Shown here: one piece after another, positions 1 through 13,400 of the stretch
Position numbering within the stretch: the stretch's first letter is position 1
How the letters are laid out: each line of letters begins with the position of its first letter
Assembly (NCBI RefSeq): GCF_905404315.1
Contig: NC_066286.1
Coordinates: forward strand, 1,433,501-1,497,500
DNA: 64,000 nt
Origin: Leptidea sinapis
Lineage: Eukaryota > Arthropoda > Insecta > Lepidoptera > Pieridae
Direction of reading: 5' to 3'
Position numbers and translations under genes: made by a program
The notes under the pieces: generated by a model
What the model saw: only the letters and a program-made list of their open reading frames with translations
The model's database searches: none
What the model was told of the DNA's origin: nothing

Positions 1-401
1 TACAATAAAACTGTATATTAAGGTCACTTTGATAGCTTTTTCTTAAATATCATCTCGTGCCATTCCTCTAAAGTCTAAATTATCCGTAATATTACGGAAT
101 ATACTATAAGAACAAAGTTCAGTCGTAAATTAAATAGTTATCAGTCTATTTTTATGTTTCCTGCTAATGAGGCTTTGACAAAAATGGGAGGTAATAATCG
201 GGACTAAAAATAAAAAAAGGATTGTGTAGTTTTATGAAAACACGGTAAAAGTGAAACTTCTTTTTACATTATAGACATTAACCTAAAAATTTAATATAAT
301 AAAAACTTAATTTTATGCTTGGAAAATTGGAATGATATGAGTAATAGTCTATACATTCCATTCCGTCTACTAGGCTCCGTAAAATTGCTAAATCTTTTAA
401 A
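1..401. other. No feature seen
   Basis: AT-rich flank downstream of the calbindin gene; nothing recognisable. Confidence 0.5.
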
Positions 402-735
402 GTGGATTGTGTTATAATTAACTCCCAAATGAAATTAAAAAATTACCTAATTAATTATTACCTATATACTATACTATTACCTATACCTATTCTTTACATA
501 TTAATAATTAAAAAATTTAAATGTATCGTAAAAAATAAATTAACATCTAAGGCCTATTATAATGTGAAAAATTATTTGAATGATAAAGATAGTTGGAATT
601 AATGTTCTAAATTTTGTTAATGAATATTGTTAAACTCATTTGAATGCTATTGTAACTTTTGTATTTCATCCTGACTGCACTCAATAACTTATAAAGTTTT
701 ACAGTGAATAAAGATTTTTTTTTGACTTTGACTTG
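402..735 (+). mobile_element. LINE 3' end fragment
   Basis: The frame ending at 602 has the typical LINE C-terminus FKCIVKNKLTSKAYYNVKNY LNDKDSWN (shown with a break), similar to LINE-B. A 3' UTR ends in aataaagattttttttgact. 5'-truncated. Confidence 0.6.
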
Positions 736-1289
736 ACATTACACGGTCAGCTGCTGCGAACTATAGGCGCCACACGACCGTCACGCGACATGCAACACAC
801 AGATGAAAAAATTTGAGACGATGTAATAAAAGTTTCACTTTAAAAAAAACACCAATAAAATATGCTTTGGACAGATTAGTAAATATTAATAATTATTACA
901 CATAAAGTGAGTTCCACGTGTTTAAATCCCCACGTAGTATGGGACGGTGCTAATTCAGTCGGAGGCGTTATTAGCCCCACGTCACCTATACGAAATGGAT
1001 CCAAGAAGCTAAAATAATGTATTCATATTTGCTTAAATCTATGCTAGGTATTGTTTATTTTGTTGCATAATATACACTTACTTGTAATTTAAATAAATAA
1101 AAAAAAATGAAATATAGCAATTTTTCTAGAGAGAGCTCTTTTCCTGGCCGATACAGACTGTTGGGTCATAACCACAAGCCATAGGTATGAATTTCATATT
1201 AAACGCGGCCACCATCTTGGATTTAAAAGTAGTCCTAAATTCCTCCTTTCCTAACCCGAGAACCCATGAAAGCGATATACATATTGAAG

Positions 1290-1475
1290 ATTTCTCGTGG
1301 CAGGTATCGTCATGCTCGCTTAAATGCCTCTGCTTGTGGCGGCGACGTGGGGCGGGTCGTTCTCTTCCCTAAAATATGGTCGAGGGAGGCGATGGCTGGT
1401 CCATGCGTCATGCTCGTGAACGGGTGCTACTCGTGGGGGCTGGATGATCTTGTTACCGGGAGGTCTGCTTGATGT
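1290..1475 (+). repeat. Repeat fragment shared with 39609-39806
   Basis: Translates as RYRHARLNASACGGDVGRVV and then FPKIWSREAMAG; the copy at 39609-39806 (minus) keeps RHARLN, ACGG, GRVV, FPKIW and EAMAG in frame. Unknown transposon family; a third, shorter piece is at 39965-40075. Confidence 0.5.
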
Positions 1476-1754
1476 GTTTTTATTATTATTATTATTATTT
1501 CCTTTAAAGTTAAAGTTATTATATATTTTATTTTATGAAATGCTCACATAATGCCTCTATTTATTTACGGTATGTGTAGATTGATGCATCTACTATACTC
1601 AATAACTCTTGTTAATAAGTATTAATTTACTTTTTTTTTCTTTTTTTGACTTACTCATGTAAGCCTTTCAGTTTTTGACTTTTGAGTATTTTTGTTGCGT
1701 CACTTTGCATATATTGTAATTGAAATGATTTGTAAAACAACTAAAATGTAAATC

Positions 1755-1850
1755 TTGACTTAAAAGAGTGGCAATGAGTTTCTTGCTACTTCTTCTCATT
1801 AGCTCAACCCTTTACGAAGTAGCGGAAGTGTTTTTGAATTTGAATTTGAA
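1755..1850 (+). repeat. LINE 3' end fragment
   Basis: Contains gagtttcttgctacttcttc and gctcaaccctttacgaagta, found inverted at 39437-39600. Typical of lepidopteran LINE 3' ends. Confidence 0.55.
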
Positions 1851-3935
1851 GTAAAGATAATTTTGGGCTGGCGCGAGTAATATCTAGGAAATAACCTCAA
1901 AGTGGCACTAACGTAACGTGCTACTTTAATATAATGCTAGATTTTACTACTCATAAAATATTCAACCCAGGTGCTTTAACTCAAAATCGATTCTTAAGAT
2001 ACCTTTTGGAACAAGGACCTTATTAATTTATAATAAAAAGGTATGAAAAGTACTAGTATATGCGAGCTATAATAAGGGGTTTAAATCAGAATATTAAATT
2101 AGGTTGATGAAAATCATTTCACACAATAATAAAACATTTCTACAAATATAAATACTTTATTTGCGTCAACATACAGTGCCAGGAATAACTATTTTTTGAC
2201 AACAACCTTACTTTAGCGGGTTATACAAAAACAAATTATTCTTATAACATTTATATATTATCACATCGACTTACAGTAAATTATGAATTATGTAATTAGT
2301 ATAAAATATTATGATAAAATGGTTATCATTATTCGCGTCTTATTATTGCTATAAGAGTATTGAAAATAATTGCCCGTATTTCAGGGAGTGTCACAAATCA
2401 CTAATCTCTAGAAAATCTGCTAAGTGACTGAGAGTCGGCCTTATTCCATAACGCCAACTGGGACGTGATAGATAGAAAACGGTTGTTCACGCACACATGC
2501 TTCATATATTAGTTATCAGGCGCTTCAATGTCTGTTGCGCTTTTATGGTCAACCGATACCGAAAAATTTTTTTTTACGTTATTAAAAATATATTATTGAT
2601 AGGTGTCTTCCAGGGAAAAAAAACGTATAAATGACAACGTCAATTACAAGCTGTCATCGTGACAATTGACATTTTATTGTTAATTGAATTTGTTTACCAT
2701 AATTTTATTTCTAAAATATTCCACTCCATTATTTTATTTATTATTAATTTATGGTTATTATAAATTAATTATATAATAAATTATGTCCATATCGTTTATA
2801 AAATCTTATTTAGTCAAAACAATAACATATTATAAGCACAAATTAATTAAAATATGCAGTATGCATTTAAAACCAACAGCGAGAATACGAATCGTGTTTT
2901 TAGAATTTTATCGGAATGTTTATTTACATCCTCTTTGATGTCAAATCCGTTATAGAGCGCGCTATAAATTATAATCAAGTTGACGTATTTGACATCTCTG
3001 TGTTCTGTCAAATCAGGGTTGCCAAGAGTCTCAATAGCTATTGAAGGAAGCTTCCTGCAATTAATTAATGTACGAAATTATGAGAGGGACCGTAGGCACA
3101 CTCTCAGTACACGAAGTTTATAGAAAACTTTCAAAAGCCTTTTATTAATTCCTGAACAGACGGCTGAGAATCATCCTGAAATACGAGCAATAAAGAAGGA
3201 AATTGAACTCTAAGAAGCACATAATTATAGAGTCAAACAATAATGTTATAAGTGCTAATTGCTCCTAAGAAATCGTTTCAGCCAAATAATATATTTGAAT
3301 AGGTACTTAGGTATTGAAATATTATTATTTTACAATCTTTGGGGTTTCTATTCCGCAAATAAGTTATTAAATTTTGAGTAGGTACACAAAACTAAACATT
3401 ATTTTATTAGTAGTTAAATAATTCACATAGATACACTTATTGTTTATATAATCATAATTATTAATATTGATAGTTTTGGTTTATTCTTTTCTTACTAGGA
3501 ATACATTGATTTGTGAATTTTGTTTTAAAAACGAAATTCTTACTGTGAACTTTTAGTTCGTCGTATTCATACTACTTAATATGTGTTCATGTGATAAGTT
3601 TTATTTTTAATGATTGTCTTCATTTTTGGCATTTAATTTGATATTTGGCATACACAGTCTAGAATTATAGTGATTTGTAAGAAATAAAATTATTAAGTAC
3701 TGGTTCTATATTATCTTAATAGAATCTTCACAATTTATTTGATTCCATTATTAAATTGAGATAAGTAATTGACTGCTTATTTTCTGACTATTTGCCGAGC
3801 TTGAACTGATAATACAACACAATTATGATTTACTCAAAGCTTTAAAATATCCAAAGCTAACGTAGGCCCTTACATTAAAAAATTATATTCTCAAAAAATC
3901 TCAAAAGATGCCTTCATGTTACCTACTATAGTAAG
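1851..3935. other. No gene seen
   Basis: AT-rich sequence 3' of Cbp53E without convincing open frames on either strand; I recognise no repeat that recurs in the window. Confidence 0.5.
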
Positions 3936-4172
3936 CTTAGATCATTTTTATACGTCTTGATGGACTATGACAGCTGTGAAAACGTCGAAAAAAATTGAGT
4001 TTAGTATTTACGTCTATTTTGAGCAATGCACGCACACTAACGCAAAGTGTCATGTCATACAAATCGCGAGTGTAAAACGTAGCTTTTCACGCGCACTAAA
4101 GTATTAAACCTGGCCCGTTTTCATCGGTTGTCTAAGAGAAAGAGACTATCTAGACGTATAAATTGTCTAAGA
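3936..4172. mobile_element. MITE-T copy
   Basis: About 235 bp with inverted ends (cttagatcatttttatacgt / tcttagacaatttatacgtc). Internal gcacgcacactaacgcaaag recurs in copies at 52092-52822 and 54363-54592. Non-coding; superfamily not determined. Confidence 0.7.
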
Positions 4173-7100
4173 TGGTAAAATTACTGTTTATCATTTCATA
4201 ACAAAAAACTGCTTGTTTATGTACGCTTTCAAAACGAAAATAAGACAAAAACAAAATTACTGATTATTTTATGTTGGTTTTGAAAGGTTGGCACTAGTGA
4301 GTTCTTCTCCTCCTATACCAGATTGTCTGTACTGCTGGATTTTACAATATTATACCTATTTGGTTTAATGATAATTTTTACCTCTTATACCTCTCATCAG
4401 TTAGAACTGCCAATAAAAATATAATTATAAATGATATAACCCTTCATCCTTAAGACGAGTTCATGCAGAAATATATTTCAAAGTTCGAACATCACTCGTC
4501 AATGTAAGAAGTCCACAGAGTAGGTATTCGTGCGATAAAAATTCCGGTAGTACATAAATTTACGGATTTTCCCCGCAAGTTTGTGCTGGTTCATACAAAA
4601 CATATAACCTACTTAGTATTTTCTCTGATTAACAGTTACACATTTACATAAAATACTTTTTAAAAGATTAAAAACGCGTGTAATTTTAACTGTGTTTTAA
4701 TATTGCTATCACTATTTCTATTATCCCTTGCTCTCTGAAATCACGGAAAGTATAATTAACCGCCGGCTCTTGGTTTACCTAGTGGGTGCCCTTTTTGACC
4801 AACGACTAACAGTAGGGCTATGAATGTAATGCCTTTTAAGGCGCTTCTCTCGAAACATTTGGAATTCCCAAGAATTGCAAGTATCCAAAAGGACCACCAG
4901 TTTCCTGACTGGATGCGGCATACAGGTCGTTGTTGACAGATATTGCTGGAACCTACACTTTTTATTCTGCATATCAATGGTATGGTAGATGCCTCAACTA
5001 TTCATTATTATGTAAAAGACTGAGAGACAGAGCCGGAAGAATCTTGTATGTTCTATTGAGTCCTGACAGTCCTATAAAATCTGACTTCTAAGTCACATAC
5101 ACATAATACATCATAGTAAAGGTAAAGAAGATTCACTCCGCAAAATCAGTTGAAGAAATAGGGACTCTTGCTACGATTTAATTAGGTCTAATTTAGATCG
5201 CATAGCGCTAATTACCTACAATTATATTCACCTACAAGTTGCCTGTCCATCTATCGCGTAGCTCTAACCTCTTCTAACGACTTTAGGGTTGTCATTTTTT
5301 AAACAATAATTAAATCTGAATAATTAATTACCAGTTAGGTATAGGTACATAGTAAGCCCGACGTTTCGTGACCTATACAGAGCAAGTTTTCAGGGGGACT
5401 GAAATAATAATAAAAACGTAACTTTTACGCAAAATCTTATGTAAAAACACAGCTGCAATTACAGTCGTTTTAATCCTTTAAAAAATATTTTATTTAAATA
5501 TTAATTTCTTCTAAGTAATCTGTGGTTCCTACATTTTCATATGTCACTGAAGTTTACCGGATATACCGTGCGGAAAAAATCAAGTCAACAGTTTGAATGA
5601 ATGACAGTTAGGTAAAAGGAAGGATATTACCGTCGGCAATGACATTACTGCAATAAAGTAATGTGCACCGCGTACAAATTTTTACCACTCGTATACCTAT
5701 ATAACAATGCACTTCCGCAGTTTGAATTACCGTTTACGAATGTGAGCCTATTTTGAGAAAATCTTTAACAATTCACATAATTGAACACAACACCAAGAGT
5801 TTTACATCAAAATATCTAAACACTTACCTAAATATATTTTTAACATCAATACATAAAGCTTTATTTTTACCCTTTTAGTAAAAGCGCACACCAAACTTAA
5901 TCTAAGTATATATAAGTCGAGATCTTTGCAATTAATAAATATTAAACGCAGATATTTCGTAGAATAGAGCCGAAAATATGAGAAATGTAGGTACGATATC
6001 CTACGTTGAATGTGCCGTCCTAGTCAGTTAACGTACGCTTACCGTGCATTGTGTTAATGCTGATCCCGTGTTTTTATTTTTATTTTAATAATGATTGATC
6101 CGTGTCCATCAGATTCCAAAAAAAACGAGTTTTTATTCATCGCAGAAGCACGAGAATTAATGGTGCAATTTTTTTAGACATGTGTATTGAAGAAAGGCAG
6201 AACAATAATTTGAGATATAATTAAATTGGTAAATTTAAAACTTTGTATAAATTTATCGACAAACTCATGATTATGGTTATTAATTATAAATAAGTCACAG
6301 CACTATCGCATTCCTGAATTCTTCATTCAACTCGCGATACATGTAGGTACTAAGATGGAGAAATTCTCATTGCGAGTTTGACTAAATGACTTGTGGACAT
6401 AGTGATGTGCCGTGTTAGTGTTCGATACAATTATACAATCGATTATTAAATTATTTCTGTAACACTTTCAATTTTGATATTGATTTTTTGTCCAGTGTGC
6501 TTATTATTTATTAATTATCATCAATTTAATATTAATTATTATCAATTTATTATAAGCACATAAAGTTGTAAAGCGCTGTTGATTCAGGATTAATTTACAT
6601 ATTAATCGACGTACATAAGTGTGACATTTAGAAAAAAATAACTACCACAAATCTAATAAGTTTTCCTTATTTAAGTTAAATTGACTAGTAAAAATACATT
6701 TATATCATCATAATCAACAACAAGTTCGGTTAAATAAAACATTAATATTACAGAATAGTAAAATAGAAGTGAATTATAATAATAACAAATTAAAGACAAA
6801 TAATTTGATACTAAATTGCTATATCAAGGTTATTTTTATAAGCTTTTCGTGTATTAAGTTCGTTTAATTAATTAAGTTTAAAATAAAAAAATAAATTTAT
6901 TTAGGTGCAATTCCTGCAGATAATAGCCGTATCTTAAGTTGCCGGGACTGTGATTTTTCATGCTGGTATAATACTTTGCAGTCTTTCAACTACTCGATCT
7001 GATTGGATAAATAAAAACTATTTTGTTGCGCTTAAATGCCAGTCATTCGATTACTATATCAAGAAAAGACAAATTAATACATTTATCCTTAGTAAAAAGG

Positions 7101-7180
7101 CTATATTATAAATGTGGGTACTTTATATTCCAATAAATCTATTGAAGAGTACGGTCGGAGAGAGAGAGTCCGGTCTTTCA
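4173..7180. other. No gene seen
   Basis: AT-rich 3' flank. A 73-codon minus frame at 4756-4977 lacks any recognisable feature and was not called. Confidence 0.45.
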
Positions 7181-7204
7181 TTTATTTTCCTTAAAAGATT
7201 TATT
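7181..7204 (-). promoter_or_regulatory. Candidate polyadenylation signals of Cbp53E
   Basis: Two AATAAA hexamers on the minus strand, at 7204-7199 and 7186-7181, lie 71-94 bases after the stop codon. Either could end a short 3' UTR; longer forms cannot be excluded. Confidence 0.5.
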
Positions 7205-7274
7205 TTACAAATAAAACATGAGTCGTAATGGATACATGGGTTACAGGACGGATTTGTATTATTACGTGAGGCTT

Positions 7275-7424
7275 TTAAGTTTCCGGATCTTCTTCCTGGT
7301 TGTGTTTTGCGAGCGCTAGAAGTATCATAGTTAATTGTTTCCTACTAATTTTCCCTTCACTGCTGTATTCCACTCCTTGTAGAATAGTCTCTTCAAATTC
7401 AAGCAGGTCTTGAGCATCGTAATC
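7275..7424 (-). CDS. Cbp53E: Cbp53E terminal coding exon, degenerate EF-hand 6
   Basis: 150 bp including TAA at 7277-7275; 49 residues starting DYDAQDLLEFEETILQGVEY and ending QEEDPET. The EF6 loop EYSSEGKISRKQ lacks the first Asp and the final Glu, so it probably does not bind calcium, as in fly Cbp53E. Acceptor gttgtag. Confidence 0.95.
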   Translation of the reverse strand, partial: DYDAQDLLEFEETILQGVEYSSEGKISRKQLTMILLALAKHNQEEDPET

Positions 7425-10400
7425 CTACAACATTAAAATATTTTTAATAATATCTTGTTTAATTATTTAAATGATAATATTCTCGGTATGCTTACAGCAA
7501 CGCCAAATCTTTCTTAGATTCATATAAACTAACACTAAAAACATCTAATTCGTGGTGCCTCGCAATAAAGCCATTCCGCAAGGTTGGCGGATTATCGTAA
7601 AAAAATTGTATGCATTATTGCTAGGTAAAAAAAGGGCAGACTTCTGCACGAACGGAGTCTTATCTGGCACTGTTAAAAAGACGTGCAAGATTTAAACGGT
7701 GCAATTAAAAATGTGCTATAGTTGCACATTCTTTTGAAATTGTCTTTATGCTGGAAAGTCAGAACGCTTTCCAATCCATTGCAAACACGAAAAGAAAAAC
7801 TCTGCAATGGATTAAAGGATACAACAACTCACGGGATAATGATGTTGCAAATGAACTAGCCAATTGGGGGATCCGAGGCTGTAAAATGGATCGGAACAAC
7901 TACTAACCTTATCTTATGCGTAAATCAAAACAGGGCTGAGCAATAAACGGAGGAAGTCCGTCTAACAGGATTGGGAAACAGCAGGCAGGCATACAAAGAA
8001 TGTATATTAAGTGATAGCAATGATGCTTGCCCACCAGTTTTTCAGACAACACAGGGACAAAATACGCAAAACTTTAAGCATTTCGCGATAGTTATAGAAT
8101 TCAATGATGTAAATGCCGTAAATACAGTGTTACAATGAGATCTATTGTACGATTAAGATCACCTTACTACAAAACCTACCGACATAAGAAAATCTCGACC
8201 TTGTGACTCACATATTAAGGTGGAGTATGCAAAAAAATGTTATATTCTCTCCTGTTAATTGTTTTATATCTATGACACTATCCGACATCATTCGAGAATA
8301 ATCCTTAAGGGTATATGCAAAGGGACACTCGATTCATTAATTCTTTCTGTAACTAAGCGAGAAATTTAACATACAAATGTGCTGTTACTATCAACAATAC
8401 TGATCAACATCGGTAATGGTAAATTAATTAAGTTGAAAATTATCTTATTTCTTACAAACTTACCTTTTTAACTAGTTCTAAAAGATCTTTGAGAAAACCT
8501 CGTAGCTCTTCATTCTCTATAGAGCCGTTGTTATCCTGAAACATTTAAAAATATTATGAGTTAATAGTTACAAATATCCCTTCTTGGCTTAGATTTTGTA
8601 AGACTAAGCTATGAAAATAAGTGAATTACACATTGTATTTTATATTACATTTATTTAAAAGTACTCAATGTCAATAAGAAACGGTTTAGTCTATTACCGA
8701 AGCCCACCTCTGGGATCAAATCAAAATTTCAGCGGATATGTAGACCGTGATCGTGAAGTGCGTTTGTCTTGTATCCATAACTGTTCATAAAGGAGACTAA
8801 ACGCAATTAATGACAGGTTATGTTATAAGACATCTGCAATACAAACCTTAACATTCTGATACAATTTCGAAAGGTTCTGGGGAAGTGTATATCGGTACTA
8901 TTGTAAAGATGATGTATTTACAAATCACTTTATAATTATAGAAGCTAATATATCTATATTTCTTTGTTGTCATTAAAGAGTAAATATTTTTATTTTAGTA
9001 TTGAATATTGTTTGAGCTAAGTTTTGGCTATTATATCTAGGAATCGTAATATTTGTAGAACAACTTTTAGTTTTATTCACTTTTAGCATCCTCAACAAAA
9101 TAGAATCGGGCAGCCACGGATCATGGATACCTATAATGAATAAACAATGTATAACGTATGAAATGAGTTTTTAATTGTTTAAATGCTTTTATTAACGGTA
9201 ATTTTCGAACGGGAATCACAGAAAAATAAGTAATAAAACAATATTAAGTTCTGTGTTTGCTACGTCATGAAATATTCATATTACTATGTCATATAGTAAA
9301 GAAAAAAATTCATGTATTATTTTAGTTAAATTATAATAGTAAATCTTAGGTAATGCACGCCCAAGAAATCAGTATAAGTATTGTTATATATACGTAACAA
9401 TTCTATACAAACCTCTTTATTAAGTACAAGTACAATTGTTCACTTTCAGGCAGCAATACCACTAACCATAATATTATACTTGAGTATTTTTTTAGTGCCA
9501 CATACCGACACATGCATCAATCGTGGCACTGTCACGGGCAAACATGTCCATCCACCTAGGTACTATTAGATGATCTGTACCCGCTTGTCTTCATAATCTC
9601 ATTAAGAAGACGTTCCTCTGTATACTTATACTCATTCAGGCTAATAAGAAGTTTTTTTCATATTTTTGTTCCTTGATCTAGTTTTAATATTTGCTTAAAA
9701 CAAAATATTATGTCACAGGTGTAATAATTTGAAACTTTAAAGCCGGCGGCTGTAAGACGAGTAAGTAAATATGATATAATTTGATTAATACACTTACCCT
9801 ATCATATAAAGAGAATACTCTTTCTATATCATCCTTAGTTAGTTTTGTTGCACCCTGTCAACATAAGAAGATAAGTGACATACTCTACATAACTGAAAAT
9901 TAATACCTCATGATATATATCTCATTCTTATAGATTCGTTTTTATCGATATATCGATAAAAAAGTCAAGCTCTATAATCTATAAAAATAATTTATGTTAT
10001 ATTTCATGAAGATGAAGCTTTTTAATTAAATAAATTTATTATCGTAATATTAGTAAGTACTACGTGAATTCGTCAAGTTTAAAGTGTAACAAAAATTTAT
10101 TTCTTGCATTTATTTTGTAAAAATCACATACGACAATCTCGTGCAGTTTATTTTATCTTATATGAAGAAAAAGGTTTAAAGAAGTGCAAATAGAGAGACA
10201 AGAGAGAGTATTCTTACCTCAATGCCCTCCTATGTGCAGTGCAAGCAGCAGTGTGAATAGACAGATAGAGACAGGCACGTCAATAGAATGTGTGTGTTAC
10301 TAGTGTACAAAAATGTGTACTCTATAGATATAAGATAGATCTATATAGAGTTGAACTATTGCAATGGTTCAAATAAGTTTTGAATTGACAATTACATGTG

Positions 10401-13400
10401 CAGAATGCTTATATATATTTAATTTTACGAAGTTTCATAAGGTTTTTATATGCCGAACTCTTTCACCTATAAGTAGGTATGTTTATCTGTTGTCCAGTTT
10501 CTGTACCATATACGGATTACCAGTAAGCTTTTTAGAGTGGATGGTATTGTTTTTAAAAGCAAGTTGAAATATAATAGTTAACAGGTGGTAAGTGTATACG
10601 AGAGGGTCGCCTTTTTTTATCGTCGTACCACACCGCAATTTATCTACTCTGTTTTGTAGAATTGGTGTTCAATCATCTAACTTATAACCCAGCTTGTCGG
10701 GCCCAGTTGGGAGAGAGATACTGAATTGGCCAATCATCCCTGTTATCCTCGTAGCGCAGTCTCCACTCCTCAGTAATGTTGGGTGGACGTGAACTCTTGT
10801 CATCAGGCGTCCATCGATTTTTTAGGTATCGTATAGAAAACCCAATCCTACTCGTTTTAGATAATATTGTAATCAATGCCCAGTCGGAAAAGTAAGTATT
10901 TACACCCAATTATTTTGAAAGCCAAACATATTTTGTCGATATCCAGCTATACAAGTACTTCCTAACGAAAAAATAATTTAGAAATTGAAGCTCTATTTTT
11001 CTGTATGTTTTTCAGCACTTTAAACATATTATTATATTTTTATTGCAATGATGGTGTTACGTAAAATTTCCTGATACTCATTAAATCCAAGAGGTGCCAC
11101 GGCAAGGAAAGCTCGACTTTATATCTCACATATTAAGGTCGAGTAAATAGTACAGTAACTGCTACGTAAACAACTTGCTTACTTGTTTATTCAAAATCAA
11201 AACATGACGTGAGCCCCACTAACAATATATTATTTGCTCTGTTTTAAAATATTCATTTGATAATATAATATTATAATCGTTTCATTGCAATAATCCAAAT
11301 TCCATAATATATAGAAAAATAAACAGTGTATATTTCCTCAAATTATACTTCATTATTTAAAATAACTTTAATATATTTATAACTATTTTAACGTGCATTT
11401 ATAATAAGGTAAATAGGAATACTAATTAATTTCAATTTGTTACGAAAATCATAGGTATGTAGTTATGTATCAGGTATCTATCTATAGCAGTGTATGTCCA
11501 TGAAAATAGAACTGATGTTGAAACAGGTTATCTAGAGGGAGGGAAGTGCTTGAAAGTCATTTGAAATTAAATATTTACAAAGTTAGTTATCATATTGCAT
11601 TTTGGTTTAGTGTACGTGCCATGCTGACAATAGAGGTTAACAGTTCGACGCTATTTATTTCGACTTAACTTTGAGTCTATCTAGAAGTTTAAATTATCTA
11701 AGATTTGTAATATTTGAATATATAAACATAAAGCTTTCAACAGCCACTTTCGACACTTTAAATTCCATTTTTAATGTGTGCTAATTCAACCAAATGTTTA
11801 CTTTACTTTTTAACCTTCAATTAACCTACATCTATAAGAGCAAACCACAAAACTATTAATCTACATTATTGTTAGGTATTTTTAAAGATTTAAATGTTAT
11901 ATTATAATATCTAGATTCTATTAAAAGAAATCAGTGAGATGTGTCGTGTATAAAAAATGACATATTGTTAAAAAATGCAAAAGAAATTTTGAAGTATTTA
12001 GCACGATAAAAAAACAAATGCTTGTTACCTATGTGTAAAAGACATGCAGAATTTGTAGAAAAGAGTGTTTGCGAAACAATAACAATGCTGAGCCAAGCAA
12101 AATGATATGTTATTTCTATGTACATGTTTACATTCGCAGATTACTGAATTTTCGAACAACGGTGATATACAGTGTGGCCGAGAAGTTGACGTCCAAAGCT
12201 AAAATTTGAAAGCCTCATGGTAATGAGTATCCGAATCACCCCTGTGTATGTTAGATTTTGTGTAGTTTAGGAGATAATATTTTTTTCCCCTTTTTTCACC
12301 TAATTGTGGTTTAGGAGTTCTAATTTTTTTGAACATTTTTTGTTAATTTTATTGCTGATAATTAATAACTACAGTTGCAATAACCACATAAGAAACTATG
12401 AATAGTTTAAACAATGCGGAACTAGTTTAGAATTGAGTCGTAAGTTCAAGATAACTGCTCCAGCTAAATTCATAAAAATGTTCAAGGTATCAAAAAAAAT
12501 GGGGAGCCTATGGTTTCTAACTATTTTTAAAAACCTTCCAGAACATTGGCAAATAAAATGAGCCAAATTCAAATTTTAGCTTTGGACGTGAACTTCTCGG
12601 CCACCCAGTATTTGATATTTATACCAGGAACAAATATAAACTTTAGCTACTACCCGTTTAGTTAGTTGTTTCGTTGGGTGAAATATGTGAATGAATGAAA
12701 ATACTTTATTGCACTAAAATTACATAAAGAAAAAAAATTGTATATAACAGTTATGGTAGCACAATTAGGCGAACTTATCGCTATTCAGCGATCTCTTCCA
12801 GGTAACATTCAGGTGTAGGAGATTTTATACGCTACTTTTCTATAACAGAATCAGAAAATGGATGATCCTAATTTGTGTAAGCTGTTGCGACTTCATTATA
12901 ACATACTTATGTTTTATATTTATTTTACACCGTTCTTTAAATCAAGATTAGTTAATGGTTCAGAATAACTCTGTAGGTTAAAAGGCATTTATTTTCTCAA
13001 AATTGATTCCTTTCGAATTCTTTTTGATGTCATTTCTAATATACTATATACTACTACCGCTTCGGAAAGAAAAGCCTCCGAGAGAAAAGAAGCGGCGCAA
13101 GAAACTCTCCCAGCATTATATTTTTTTGCGATCTTTTTATTAAAAAATATACAATATTGTACTGTCATTGCTTTTGCTATAAAATAATCATAATCTAGTC
13201 ACAGGCTGTCCGATCACTTCGATATTCAGCTGTGAAGTAATAGGATTTAAAACAAAGCCGTTTTTTAATAAAACATTTATATTTATTTATAGATAATGCC
13301 TGAACAGTTTTACATTTACCCTTAAAGCTATTATGTATCTTATGAAGCCTACTAGAATTATTCACAAGCAATCCCTTATTTCTAGTGTTATAATAATGAA

